Shown: positions 30,594 to 39,014 of the stretch, piece by piece
Position numbering within the stretch: the stretch's first letter is position 1
Layout: each line of letters opens with the position of its first letter
Assembly: GCA_021161465.1 (NCBI GenBank)
Contig: JAGHAM010000019.1
Coordinates: 1-39,014, forward strand
Direction of reading: 5' to 3'
Origin: Candidatus Iainarchaeum sp.
GTDB lineage: Archaea > B1Sed10-29 > WALL01 > JAGHAM01
DNA length: 39,014 nt
Notes under the pieces: generated by a model
Told to the model about the DNA's origin: nothing
The model's input: the letters and a program-made list of their open reading frames with translations, nothing else
The model's database searches: none
Translations under genes and position numbers: made by a program

Positions 30594-32507
30594 CTAAGCT
30601 AAAAGCGGGGCTAAAACCCGCATTAATATACCTCCAACCAGTATGGCAAACACTATCTCAAAAACTGCTATGTACAGTGCTTTCTTCCAGCCAAATTCTC
30701 TCTTCAGGGCAGCGATTGTTGCTATACAGGGTACATAAAGCATTGAGACCAGTGCAAGGGTAAACATCTGTAATTGTGTCAAAGCAGTTGCGAAGTTGGT
30801 TGTACCAAGAACAGATGCCAACATTACCAAGACTAACTCCTTCCGCAAGATGCCAAAGATAAGCAGTATTCCTGCTGCCTGTGGGAGTCCAAGCCACCCA
30901 ACAGTTATAGGGGATATAACAGCTGAAAACTCCCCCAAAACACCAATCTGCCTGAGGAATTCAATCACAAAGCTGCTTGCTATTATCAAAGGGAACGCTA
31001 TCTTTATGAATTCTTTAACACGTGCCCATGAGCTTCGTAGTGCTACTTTAATTGAAGGTAACCTGTATGGCGGCATCTCCATTATCAATCCCACAGGCTC
31101 GCCTGGCATAAATTTGTTCAGCAGTTTTCCGATAAGCAGGATTATGATGAAATCTATGATGTAAAGGGCTACCGCCCACTGGAATCCAAGAAATGCTGCT
31201 ACAAGACCTAAAATTATAACTGTTCTGGCAGCACATGGAACCAAGGTCACAAGGAAGGCTGTTATAAACTTTTCTCTTGGCCGTTCCATTATTCTGCATC
31301 CAAGGCAGGCTGGAACATTACAGCCAAATCCCAGTACCATTGGTATGAATGCCTTTCCATGAAGCCCAATTTTGTGCATCAAGCTGTCTGTCAGGAATGC
31401 AACTCTGGCAAGGTAGCCTGAGTCTTCTACAAAAGAGAGTATGATATAAAACGGTATTATATATGGCAATACTATTGCCACACCAGCTATCAGCCCATCC
31501 ACTGTGCTCCAAACCAAACTAAAAAGAAAGGGGTCTCTTATAGTATTTTTCAAGGGTTCCTGGATAACACTTAATAGGTTCACAAGCCAGTCAGAAAGCC
31601 AGCTGCCAAGATAAAATATAGTGAAAAGTGTTAGGCCCATAGCCAAAAACATTATGATATAGCCTGCAAACTTATTCGTGGTTATTTTATCCAGTTTATC
31701 TGATATCGTTTCTTTGTATTTTGACCTCTTGATTACCTTGCTGGTTATCCTGGCTGCGATGCTGTACCTTTCACTGGATATAACAACATTAGCCGGCTCC
31801 CCATGAATTTTCTCCAGCTCTCTTGAGTATTTTGAAACCAGCTTGAGAATAGATGGCTTTTTCTTCTCAACTATTCTAATGACTTCCTGGTCTCCCTCAA
31901 GCAATTTTATAGCAAACCATCTTGCTGGGAATGCCAAATCCATACCCGAAAGCTTTTTCTCGATTGAGGACACTCTCTCTTCAATCTCCTTGCCATATTG
32001 AATTGGTTTTGGTTTAGCGTGTCTGGTGGCAACCCTAATTGCTGCAGTCGCCATCTTTGAGATTCCTCGCCTCTTTATTGCAACTGTAGGTACAACAGGG
32101 ATGCCAAGCTCTTTGCTTAGTTTTTTGTAATCTATCTCCATCCCTTTCATTTTGGCTTCGTCGTACATATTCAGGGCCATTACCATTGGGAATCCTAACT
32201 CAATCAGCTGCAAGGTAAGGAACAAGTTTCTCTCTAGAATGGTCGAGTCAACTACATTGATTATTGCGTCTGGCCTTTGCTCTGAGAGATAGTTTCGAGA
32301 TATCAACTCCTCCATAGAAAAGGTTGAGAAAGAGTAAATCCCTGGCAAGTCAATCACATCAATATCTTTGTCCAAAAAGAAGAACGTGCCCTCTGCCTTT
32401 TCCACAGTTTTCCCCGGCCAGTTGCCTATGTGCTGGTGCATACCAGTCAATTCATTGAAAATCGCACTTTTTCCAACGTTGGCATTGCCAGCGAGAGCGA
32501 ATTTCAT
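30594..32507 (-). CDS. feoB: Ferrous iron transport protein B
   Basis: GNANVGKSAIFNELTG G1, DLPGIYSF, GYLARVAFLTDSLMHKIGLHGKAFIPMVLGFGCNVPA. Confidence 0.97.
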   Translation of the reverse strand: MKFALAGNANVGKSAIFNELTGMHQHIGNWPGKTVEKAEGTFFFLDKDIDVIDLPGIYSFSTFSMEELISRNYLSEQRPDAIINVVDSTILERNLFLTLQLIELGFPMVMALNMYDEAKMKGMEIDYKKLSKELGIPVVPTVAIKRRGISKMATAAIRVATRHAKPKPIQYGKEIEERVSSIEKKLSGMDLAFPARWFAIKLLEGDQEVIRIVEKKKPSILKLVSKYSRELEKIHGEPANVVISSERYSIAARITSKVIKRSKYKETISDKLDKITTNKFAGYIIMFLAMGLTLFTIFYLGSWLSDWLVNLLSVIQEPLKNTIRDPFLFSLVWSTVDGLIAGVAIVLPYIIPFYIILSFVEDSGYLARVAFLTDSLMHKIGLHGKAFIPMVLGFGCNVPACLGCRIMERPREKFITAFLVTLVPCAARTVIILGLVAAFLGFQWAVALYIIDFIIILLIGKLLNKFMPGEPVGLIMEMPPYRLPSIKVALRSSWARVKEFIKIAFPLIIASSFVIEFLRQIGVLGEFSAVISPITVGWLGLPQAAGILLIFGILRKELVLVMLASVLGTTNFATALTQLQMFTLALVSMLYVPCIATIAALKREFGWKKALYIAVFEIVFAILVGGILMRVLAPLLA

Positions 32508-32734
32508 ACAATCTCTTCCACAAATATTTTAGACGCAAGCCCCCAACCAACCACAAGCTCAGAGTGCTTGACCTCCAGTCGTATCGGACCTTTAAATGGA
32601 GCATTTCCAAGGACCTTGATTTGTGTTCCAGGAAGCAAACCCATGTCTGACAACCTTTGCTTTGCAGTAACGCCACCGTGTATTTCTCTAACAATTGCTT
32701 TCTTGCCTTTCAAATGAGTTAAGGGAACAAGCAC
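32504..32734 (-). CDS. feoA: Ferrous iron transport protein A domain protein
   Basis: VPLTHLKGKKAIVREIHGGVTAKQRLSDMGLLPGTQIKVL...LEVKHSELVVGWGLASKIFVE; overlaps the feoB start. A GTG at 32734 is the likely start; the longer ORF runs into the divergent promoter. Confidence 0.88.
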   Translation of the reverse strand: MLVPLTHLKGKKAIVREIHGGVTAKQRLSDMGLLPGTQIKVLGNAPFKGPIRLEVKHSELVVGWGLASKIFVEEIV

Positions 32735-32747
32735 TAAAACACCTAAA

Positions 32748-32760
32748 TTAACAGTGTTAA
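32748..32760. promoter_or_regulatory. Candidate operator palindrome between feoA and the divergent HTH gene
   Basis: TTAACA-G-TGTTAA, immediately adjacent to a TATA-like TTTAAATA (32762-32769). Confidence 0.55.
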
Positions 32761-32792
32761 CTTTAAATACAATTTGGTTTATAATCTTTTCT

Positions 32793-33095
32793 ATGAAACC
32801 CTTCTGCGAGGAGGTAGGTCGTAAGACCTTACCAGCCATAAGGGCGCTAATAGCAAATGAGCTGGCAAAGAAAGGTTTAACCGGTAGAGAAATTTCAAAA
32901 GCTATGGGAGTAACACCGGCATCTGTTACCCATTACCTGCACAAATCGCGTGGCAAACTGTCAGTTAAGGACAAGATACCCAAGACATTAGTTGAAGATT
33001 TTGTTGATAAGCTTGCAAATGGCAAGCTGACAGATGAAGAAAGGGTGGAAGGCCTCTGCTCTATTTGCAAAACAATCAGAGGAGTTGCTAATTAA
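32793..33095 (+). CDS. HTH transcriptional regulator (COG2522-like) with N- and C-terminal cysteines
   Basis: MKPFCEEVGRKTLPAIRALIANELAKKGLTGREISKAMGVTPASVTHYLHKSRGK...GLCSICKTIRG. Confidence 0.82.
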   Translation: MKPFCEEVGRKTLPAIRALIANELAKKGLTGREISKAMGVTPASVTHYLHKSRGKLSVKDKIPKTLVEDFVDKLANGKLTDEERVEGLCSICKTIRGVAN

Positions 33096-33106
33096 TCGGT
33101 GGTAAA

Positions 33107-33394
33107 ATGGTAGTGAAGAAAGAAGACATTATAAATGCCCTTGAAAATGTTATGGACCCAGAGATAGGATTGAATGTGGTTGACATGGGGTTAATATATG
33201 GCGTTTCTATTGATGGAAACAAAGTTGAGGTTAAAATGACTTTAACTACACCAGGGTGCCCATTGGCAGCTATGCTTGTGGATAAAGTAGGTGAGGCCGT
33301 TAGTAGTGTGCCTGGTGTGACTAAAACGGAGGTTAAGCTTGTGTGGGATCCGCCATGGACACCGGAGATGATGAAGAACCCTAAGGAGAAATGA
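33107..33394 (+). CDS. MIP18/SufT-like (DUF59) Fe-S assembly protein
   Basis: IINALENVMDPEIGLNVVDMGLIYGVSIDGNKVEVKMTLTTPGCPLAAMLVDKV...LVWDPPWTPEMM. Confidence 0.93.
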   Translation: MVVKKEDIINALENVMDPEIGLNVVDMGLIYGVSIDGNKVEVKMTLTTPGCPLAAMLVDKVGEAVSSVPGVTKTEVKLVWDPPWTPEMMKNPKEK

Positions 33395-33420
33395 GTAGGG
33401 ATTAACTCAGTTATAAAAAC

Positions 33421-33431
33421 CTTTAAATATA
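33421..33431 (+). promoter_or_regulatory. TATA box for the candidate ncRNA
   Basis: CTTTAAATATA, about 25 nt before GGGTGTCGAG at 33452. Confidence 0.5.
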
Positions 33432-33451
33432 TTTGAATGTAAAAATAATTT

Positions 33452-33606
33452 GGGTGTCGAGCAGTCTCAGGACAGGGGGGTAAGACGCCATTATAAAATT
33501 ATGAAGCACCTCGTTGCCTTAAATACCCGTGCTCATGATTTTGGTGCTTATATGTCCTTGGACAATTCACACCTAGAGTGGGGTTAATCCCCACTCTTTA
33601 GTTCTT
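33452..33606 (+). ncRNA. Candidate structured non-coding RNA with a terminator-like hairpin
   Basis: No credible ORF; TATA box at the expected distance; stems GGUGUC/GACGCC and AAGCACC/GGUGCUU; ends in AGAGTGGGG-TTAAT-CCCCACTCT followed by TTTAGTTCTT. Confidence 0.5.
33575..33597 (+). terminator. Perfect 9-bp hairpin, terminator-like
   Basis: AGAGTGGGG TTAAT CCCCACTCT followed by a T-rich run. Confidence 0.55.
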
Positions 33607-33649
33607 CATTGGTTATCTTAGTATCAAACCACATTTCAATATCTGAGGC

Positions 33650-33671
33650 TAATCCCCACTCTTTAGTTCTT
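33650..33671 (+). repeat. Second copy of TAATCCCCACTCTTTAGTTCTT
   Basis: Exact 22-nt direct repeat of 33585-33606. Confidence 0.9.
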
Positions 33672-33784
33672 TGAGCATTGCGGCTTAGCCTTAGGGGGTA
33701 CTACCTCAGATTCAATACTTCTTCAATTCTTCATGCATTGCATCCTGGGAAAAGATTATAAACTAAAAAGGAGTATGCCTAACT

Positions 33785-34666
33785 ATGAGAGAATACTTCC
33801 ATGATATAATAAAGCCAGCAGTTAAAGCCTTCAAGCCAGGTGAGGTGGTATTGTCTTTCCTGTTAACCCTTGTCCCAATAGTGAATATATTCACAATCCC
33901 TGGTTATTTCTTTAACTCGGCTGGTTATATTGCCAAGGGAAAAAGTAGGTTGCCTAAAGTCCGCTTAAGCAAGGCATTCTATACAACACTTTATGTCTAC
34001 GCTACTGTGTTCCTTCTAGGGATATTCGGCTGGCTCATTGTCATAGCAATAATGTCACCAGCCTGGCTTCTACTCTTGATTTCAAAGCAGATGGCTTTAT
34101 CCAATCCAATAGTGTCCTTCTTAAACTTAGTTCATTCTTTGTCAAGCTTCACCGCTGTCTTTGTTTTTCTGTTTTTGATTTTTATCTTGCCAATAGTGCT
34201 GGTTAGGCTTACGATTTACAGGTACTTCTCAAGGATTCTTGATTTCAGGCATATCTTAAGGCTTGTACTGAGCAAGGAGTACATGATATCTTTTATTGTT
34301 GTGAGTTTAGTCTCATTATTGCTCCTGAGTACTGGTATGGTTGCATATGGGAAGGTGGCTACTTTTCTTGGAAGCACGCCATATGTGGACGTAAACGGTA
34401 CTCCAGAGCTGGAGCAGGCCATATTAAACCCCATGGAAACACAATGGAACTACACTATCCTAAACCCAATGGAGAAAAAGTTTGACGTAGGCGCTTTTTC
34501 GTTTCTTTATTTCATCGATGCTACGTGCTTTTTTATAGTGATAGCTATTGCTTCAGTGCTTTTTGGCAGGAGCTTTTACATACTTGAAACCGAACATAAG
34601 ATTGACCACATCCCAAAGCATGCAAAGAGTGAAATAAAGCCGTTAAAAACATCAGAGTTAGAATAA
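33785..34666 (+). CDS. DUF4013-like multi-TM membrane protein
   Basis: 293 aa; several TM helices, GEVVLSFLLTLVPIVNIFTIPGYFFNSAGYIAKGKSRLPK. Confidence 0.65.
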   Translation: MREYFHDIIKPAVKAFKPGEVVLSFLLTLVPIVNIFTIPGYFFNSAGYIAKGKSRLPKVRLSKAFYTTLYVYATVFLLGIFGWLIVIAIMSPAWLLLLISKQMALSNPIVSFLNLVHSLSSFTAVFVFLFLIFILPIVLVRLTIYRYFSRILDFRHILRLVLSKEYMISFIVVSLVSLLLLSTGMVAYGKVATFLGSTPYVDVNGTPELEQAILNPMETQWNYTILNPMEKKFDVGAFSFLYFIDATCFFIVIAIASVLFGRSFYILETEHKIDHIPKHAKSEIKPLKTSELE

Positions 34667-34667
34667 C

Positions 34668-35048
34668 TCAGCTTTTGCCTTTAAGCCGTATCCTTAGCTT
34701 AGCTTTGTCATTACGGTTTATCCTTAAATTCTTGAGTGTTTTTATCCCAATCTTTTCACTTTCCTCTAGCAAGATGAATCTTGTTTCAGCAAGCACAGAG
34801 ATGCAGTATAAGACAGTCCCAAGTGCTGAAAATGAGAATATAACCGTAAACACTTTAGCTGTATCTGTGGTTGGCCTGAGGTCCCCATACCCTATGGTCG
34901 CTAAAGTTACGCCAGTAAAATAGAAAGAGTCAATCAAGTTCCAATTCTCAAGATAGCTAAATGCAAACGTTCCAATACCAAGGAGAACTCCAAGCAGAGC
35001 TAATGCAGTAACTACCCGCTTCTTCCTAGTGTCCTTCTCCCGAACCAT
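34668..35048 (-). CDS. Two-TM potassium channel pore-domain protein
   Basis: NLIDSFYFTGVTLATIGYGDLRPTTDTAKVFTVIFSF contains the TIGYGD selectivity filter. Confidence 0.88.
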   Translation of the reverse strand: MVREKDTRKKRVVTALALLGVLLGIGTFAFSYLENWNLIDSFYFTGVTLATIGYGDLRPTTDTAKVFTVIFSFSALGTVLYCISVLAETRFILLEESEKIGIKTLKNLRINRNDKAKLRIRLKGKS

Positions 35049-35126
35049 ACCAAGATCCCACAGCCATTACGTCAATGAAGTTTAAATTAGTTGCGATTCC
35101 GTAGGATCACAATGGTGTGGACATCA

Positions 35127-35351
35127 TCATTTTACTTTCTTTGGTTTTTGCGAATCTGATACCATAGTAAATAAAATCACTGCTGCAAGGCTAGTAGAGG
35201 CAAAAAATATTGTGATGCCAGAACCAAAAAACATAGATTGCCACCAGTTGAAATCATTAAAAAAAGCCATCAAAGCAACAGTTGAGAACACTAAAGCTGA
35301 AGATACGCCTACCCAGAATTTAGCCTCTTCTGGTATCACAAGCTGTTCCAT
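35127..35351 (-). CDS. Small two-TM membrane protein
   Basis: 74 aa with two hydrophobic segments; no family recognised. Confidence 0.55.
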   Translation of the reverse strand: MEQLVIPEEAKFWVGVSSALVFSTVALMAFFNDFNWWQSMFFGSGITIFFASTSLAAVILFTMVSDSQKPKKVK

Positions 35352-35398
35352 AATTACTAAAAGGTAAAATGCATTAAATAAGTTTTGGTATCAGCCCA

Positions 35399-36298
35399 CT
35401 ACAACTCCATCATCCTATCCAAGGCTCTCTTAGCCTTATTTACAACATCTTCATCTAAAGTTACCTCATATTGACCTGTCTTTAGTGAGGAAAGGATATC
35501 TTCGAGGGTTATTGCCTTCATCCCAGTGCATGTTCCACCGATAGGGTAAAATTCTTTCTCCGGCACTTCCATCCTCAATCTATTTACCATGCCTTCTTCT
35601 GTAGCTATTATGAACTCTTTAGCAGGGTTATCCTTGGCATAGTCAATCATGCCACCTGTGCTACAAACGTGGTCAGCTAAGTCTAATACAGCAATCTTAC
35701 ACTCAGGATGTGCTATGACTTTCGCGTCTGGATGTAACCTCTTTGCATCCTTCAAGGCATCAGGGGATATATGTGCATGCACATTGCAGAACCCTGGCCA
35801 CTTTATAATCTCTTTATCTGAATTCTTTTCAACCCAACTTGCAAGATGCTCGTCGGGGACAAATAGAATCTGTTTAGCTGGGAGCGAATTAACCACTTTT
35901 ATGGCGTTGGCTGAAGTACAGCAAATGTCGCTTTCGGCCTTAACTTCAGCTGATGTATTTACATATGAAACTATTGTTGCTTCTGGAAACTGCTTTTTCT
36001 TCTCCCGTAACGCGCTTGCAGTCGCCATTGCAGCCATTGGGCATTTAGCTGAGAGTTTTGGTATAAGGACTTTTTTCTCTGGATTTAGTATCTTTGCTGA
36101 CTCGGCCATGAAGTCCACACCACAAAACACGATTGTATCAGCATCAGTCTTTGCAGCAGCCTTGGCCAGCTCCAAAGAGTCACCAATTATATCAGCTACT
36201 TGATAGATTTCTGGTCTTTGATAGTTATGGACAAGGCATATAGCATTCTTCTCCGATTTAAGCTTCTTTATTTCGTTTATGATTTTACCAAAATCCAT
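35399..36298 (-). CDS. nadA: Quinolinate synthase
   Basis: AICLVHNYQRPEIYQVADIIGDSLELAKAAAKTDADTIVFCGVDFMAESAKILNPEKKVLIP; HPECK; GGTCTGMKAITLEDIL. Confidence 0.96.
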   Translation of the reverse strand: MDFGKIINEIKKLKSEKNAICLVHNYQRPEIYQVADIIGDSLELAKAAAKTDADTIVFCGVDFMAESAKILNPEKKVLIPKLSAKCPMAAMATASALREKKKQFPEATIVSYVNTSAEVKAESDICCTSANAIKVVNSLPAKQILFVPDEHLASWVEKNSDKEIIKWPGFCNVHAHISPDALKDAKRLHPDAKVIAHPECKIAVLDLADHVCSTGGMIDYAKDNPAKEFIIATEEGMVNRLRMEVPEKEFYPIGGTCTGMKAITLEDILSSLKTGQYEVTLDEDVVNKAKRALDRMMEL

Positions 36299-36351
36299 AC
36301 AGAAGATTTAGATTTTCCTGTTTAATTAGTTATCCTTCCTCAAAATAAAAG

Positions 36352-37101
36352 TCATAACGTCCAATCATCTGAAGAATCCGTCTTTTCCTCTGGCTTTTTT
36401 GATATGCTATTGTCCAGAGATTGTAGGTCATCAAATAAGTCATTAGACTGCAATGTTTTCTCTTGGGTCGTAGCTTCCGGTGTAACTGGTTCATTGGTAG
36501 TTTCAGTTATGGGCTTCTCTACTTTTGCTACATCTTTTATCTGGCTTATGTCCACAGCCATTTTAACGACTTCGGTTGCTGTTTTACCTATCAGCACTGT
36601 GACAGGTTCTTTTCCCTCTCCACCAAAAGAACAAGCAACATCAGGAACTCTTCCGTAGGATAAGCTGACCATTTGCTCGGCAAGCCATTGCATAGACTGG
36701 TTTTCTGATTGCTTAACCTCCGCAGGCTCTTTGGACCTGTCTATAATTACCATCAGTAAGCCTTTAATTTCGCAGTAGTCTGATAAAAGCTTTTGTAACC
36801 CTTTGCTGTATTTTATATCCATAGCAGCTCTTTTCGATGGATCTGTCTTCATTAGTGATATTATCAGTCTGGCTAGGTGGTTTGATGCCCCCAAACCAGG
36901 ATAACCGCATGCCCGCGGTTTGCCATCTACAACAGTTATCCTACCCTTAATGGCCGCAACTTCATCAGGAGTCACCGCAAGTGGGAGAGCATAGGCAACA
37001 TTGGTCCTTATTTCAGGTATTAGGTGGGAAACACTCTCTTCTTTTTCTAGCATACCCACTGCCTGCACAAGATTCCCTAAGACAGCATCTTTGTCGTCCA
37101 T
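36352..37101 (-). CDS. Stand-alone ThiN-domain protein (thiamine-phosphate synthase-like) with acidic C-terminal tail
   Basis: LIPEIRTNVAYALPLAVTPDEVAAIKGRITVVDGKPRACGYPGLGASNHLARLIISLMKTDPSKRAAMDIKYS matches the ThiN signature pattern. Confidence 0.75.
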   Translation of the reverse strand: MDDKDAVLGNLVQAVGMLEKEESVSHLIPEIRTNVAYALPLAVTPDEVAAIKGRITVVDGKPRACGYPGLGASNHLARLIISLMKTDPSKRAAMDIKYSKGLQKLLSDYCEIKGLLMVIIDRSKEPAEVKQSENQSMQWLAEQMVSLSYGRVPDVACSFGGEGKEPVTVLIGKTATEVVKMAVDISQIKDVAKVEKPITETTNEPVTPEATTQEKTLQSNDLFDDLQSLDNSISKKPEEKTDSSDDWTL

Positions 37102-37123
37102 GGATAGAAATTAAGGTCACTCT

Positions 37124-37852
37124 TTATTTAAACTTTTCCAATAGCTCTTTCAAAGAATCGATGAACACTAAACTCTTGCCTTCAAAGCCAGCAAATGACT
37201 TTTTTGGTATTATATATTTCCCATTTACTTTCCTTCTGACTACCACAACTTGGGTGCCTTTTGACAACCCTGCCAGGGCGTCTGAGGGCATGTCCCCAAC
37301 CAAAAGGCACTCATTTGGCTTGATGCCTTTCGCCTTAAGCTTATCCAACAAAAGCTGCAGCCTTTGTGACCTATCACGCGAATCCTCTCGCCCATAAATC
37401 AATTCTGTATCAAAGTAATCTATCAAGCCCTCTGTGCTAAGTCTTGAAAGCAATCTATTCTTATTTGAGAAAGAGCTAACTGAGAGTATGAGGCCTTTTT
37501 CGTTTAAATGCTCCAATGACGGCTTAACATCACTATAAAATGTGGAATGGTATCCCTCTTCATCTTCGGCTGCTTCTATCTTTTTCCTTAAACCCAGCAG
37601 TTCTTTATTGCTTAACTTTATTCCCGCGCGTTCATGCGCTTCTTTAATAAAGCTGTCCCAATTCATACGTTTCCAGAACCCAGACAAGGTGAACTCTTTT
37701 TTCCATTGCTCCAGCCCGTTTCTCCCAAGTTTTGAATGCTTCTCCATGCCTTTGATAATCCCCCTATGCAGATGCTCGTAGCTGTCAACGAGAGTCCCAT
37801 CAAAATCAAATATCACAGCCCTTACAGGCCTGGAACCAAACTTCTCTGGCAT
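37124..37852 (-). CDS. HAD-superfamily hydrolase
   Basis: VIFDFDGTLVDSYEHL, VSSFSNKNRL, CLLVGDMPSDALAGLSKGTQVV. Confidence 0.92.
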   Translation of the reverse strand: MPEKFGSRPVRAVIFDFDGTLVDSYEHLHRGIIKGMEKHSKLGRNGLEQWKKEFTLSGFWKRMNWDSFIKEAHERAGIKLSNKELLGLRKKIEAAEDEEGYHSTFYSDVKPSLEHLNEKGLILSVSSFSNKNRLLSRLSTEGLIDYFDTELIYGREDSRDRSQRLQLLLDKLKAKGIKPNECLLVGDMPSDALAGLSKGTQVVVVRRKVNGKYIIPKKSFAGFEGKSLVFIDSLKELLEKFK

Positions 37853-38010
37853 AGGATATTTCTTGTTGGTGTTGTATAAAAACAGCCATCATTCTCTGCG
37901 CTTTGTTGGAATGCAACTAAAAGTTAGTTGATGGTACTGCATTGAATACCCATCATTACCTCCACAAGGTTTGAATACAACTAAAAGAAGGATGGGCACA
38001 CTTGCTCAAT

Positions 38011-38586
38011 CTAACATAGTTTTTCCACTATGTCCTCTAGCTCATCATTAATATTTGTGTTCAACCCATTCTCGAATATGTCATTGTAGTTGCCTTTAAG
38101 CTCGCTCCTTGAGCGGAAGCTCTTTTTGGACACAACCTTCATCCTTAATGTTTCACAGAACCATTTTGCAACATGGTCCCTGCAGGCATCTATAAACTCT
38201 TGGTCTGTCCCAACTGTGATTACCACTGCTTTTTTCTTGGATAAATCAGGTTCCTTTGTAAAGTAATATGAGGTATATAACACACTGCACTTGTCAATGA
38301 AGTCCTTGAATAATCCAGGTGGCATCGCGAAATAATTCGGGGAAACGAAAACATACCCATCAGCTTCAATCATTTTTTGTATAATCTCGTTCATGTCATC
38401 ATTGTGTCTGCACTTTAAGTGCTTGTTGCAGTACTCAACACAACCCTCACATCTTTGGATGTTTTTCTTCCTCAACAAGATTATCTCGTTTTCCACACCC
38501 TTCTGCTCAAACATCCCTTTCAATCTGTCTGCAATTGCCTCCGAGTTACCCTTTCTTGGGCTACCACAGATGGTCAGTACCTTCAT
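38011..38586 (-). CDS. NADPH-dependent FMN reductase / flavodoxin-fold protein
   Basis: MKVLTICGSPRKGNSEAIADRL...ADGYVFVSPNYFAMPPGLFKDFIDK; C-rich CEGCVEYCNKHLKC segment. Confidence 0.9.
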   Translation of the reverse strand: MKVLTICGSPRKGNSEAIADRLKGMFEQKGVENEIILLRKKNIQRCEGCVEYCNKHLKCRHNDDMNEIIQKMIEADGYVFVSPNYFAMPPGLFKDFIDKCSVLYTSYYFTKEPDLSKKKAVVITVGTDQEFIDACRDHVAKWFCETLRMKVVSKKSFRSRSELKGNYNDIFENGLNTNINDELEDIVEKLC

Positions 38587-38677
38587 ATTGCTCACTTAAA
38601 TTCTTGGCGACAAGGAATTAAATATCTTTTGGGTAAACCGAAAAGTTAATGAATAAATCCCAACCAAACAGTTAATC

Positions 38678-39014
38678 ATGAAGATATTGGTAGGTACTGG
38701 CGGCGCGCCAATTAGCTCGAGGGAGCGAAACAATTTCTCTGGTGTTGAAAGAATAAGGGAACTCGGCTTGGATGCTATGGAGGTAGAGTTCACCTATGGT
38801 GTCCGTATGGGCAAGGAAACAGCAGAGCAGCTCGGTGAGCACGCCAGGAAATTTAATGTGAGCCTAAGCGTGCATGGCCCTTACTATATCAACCTGAACT
38901 CAAAAGAAGCTAAAAAAATAAAAGACAGCGAGCAGCGAATTCTTGACACTGCAGAGAAGGCCCATCTATTTGGCGGTGACAAGGTTGTATTCCATCCCGG
39001 CTTTTATTCTGGGA
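38678..39014 (+). CDS. Endonuclease IV-like TIM-barrel protein (truncated by window end)
   Basis: MKILVGTGGAPISSRERNNFSGVERIRELGLDAMEVEFTYGVRM...LSVHGPYYINLNS...LFGGDKVVFHPGFYSG. Confidence 0.8.
   Translation, partial: MKILVGTGGAPISSRERNNFSGVERIRELGLDAMEVEFTYGVRMGKETAEQLGEHARKFNVSLSVHGPYYINLNSKEAKKIKDSEQRILDTAEKAHLFGGDKVVFHPGFYSG

Noticed and set aside
33452-33606. SRP RNA or intron-containing tRNA at the candidate ncRNA locus
   Set aside because: No GGAG/AGCA SRP helix 8 signature and no GGTTC T-loop or acceptor pairing seen.
37905-37987. CRISPR array
   Set aside because: Only two imperfect units and no cas genes; reported only as a weak repeat observation.

Overview
This is an archaeal chromosomal window. 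Evidence: Alba, a thermosome, an archaeal-type RNase P RNA, archaeal rRNA, a geranylgeranyl reductase-family protein and BHB-type introns. It is mostly compact housekeeping sequence: Alba / NusA-like KH / aspS, apgM-eno, acetyl-CoA synthetase, tandem SPFH proteins, a thermosome, a feoA-feoB-iscS-iscU cluster with a divergent HTH gene and a MIP18-family gene, and nadA. The most unusual part is the minus-strand rRNA operon at about 10.9-16.8 kb. Its 16S gene carries a roughly 666-nt intron with a two-motif LAGLIDADG endonuclease frame. The ORF track captures only the C-terminal part of that frame, which also runs into the 16S 3' exon. The spacer tRNA-Ala(UGC) is split by a 120-nt canonical intron, which contains a 22-bp direct repeat, and by a 47-nt T-loop intron. 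The 16S and 23S genes are both flanked by complementary processing stems, and the 23S stem has a clear bulge-helix-bulge layout. A second candidate is an intergenic, promoter-linked, structured non-coding RNA locus at about 33.45-33.71 kb with a duplicated half-hairpin that could allow alternative pairing. All calls come from reading the sequence by eye; no database search or folding software was run.
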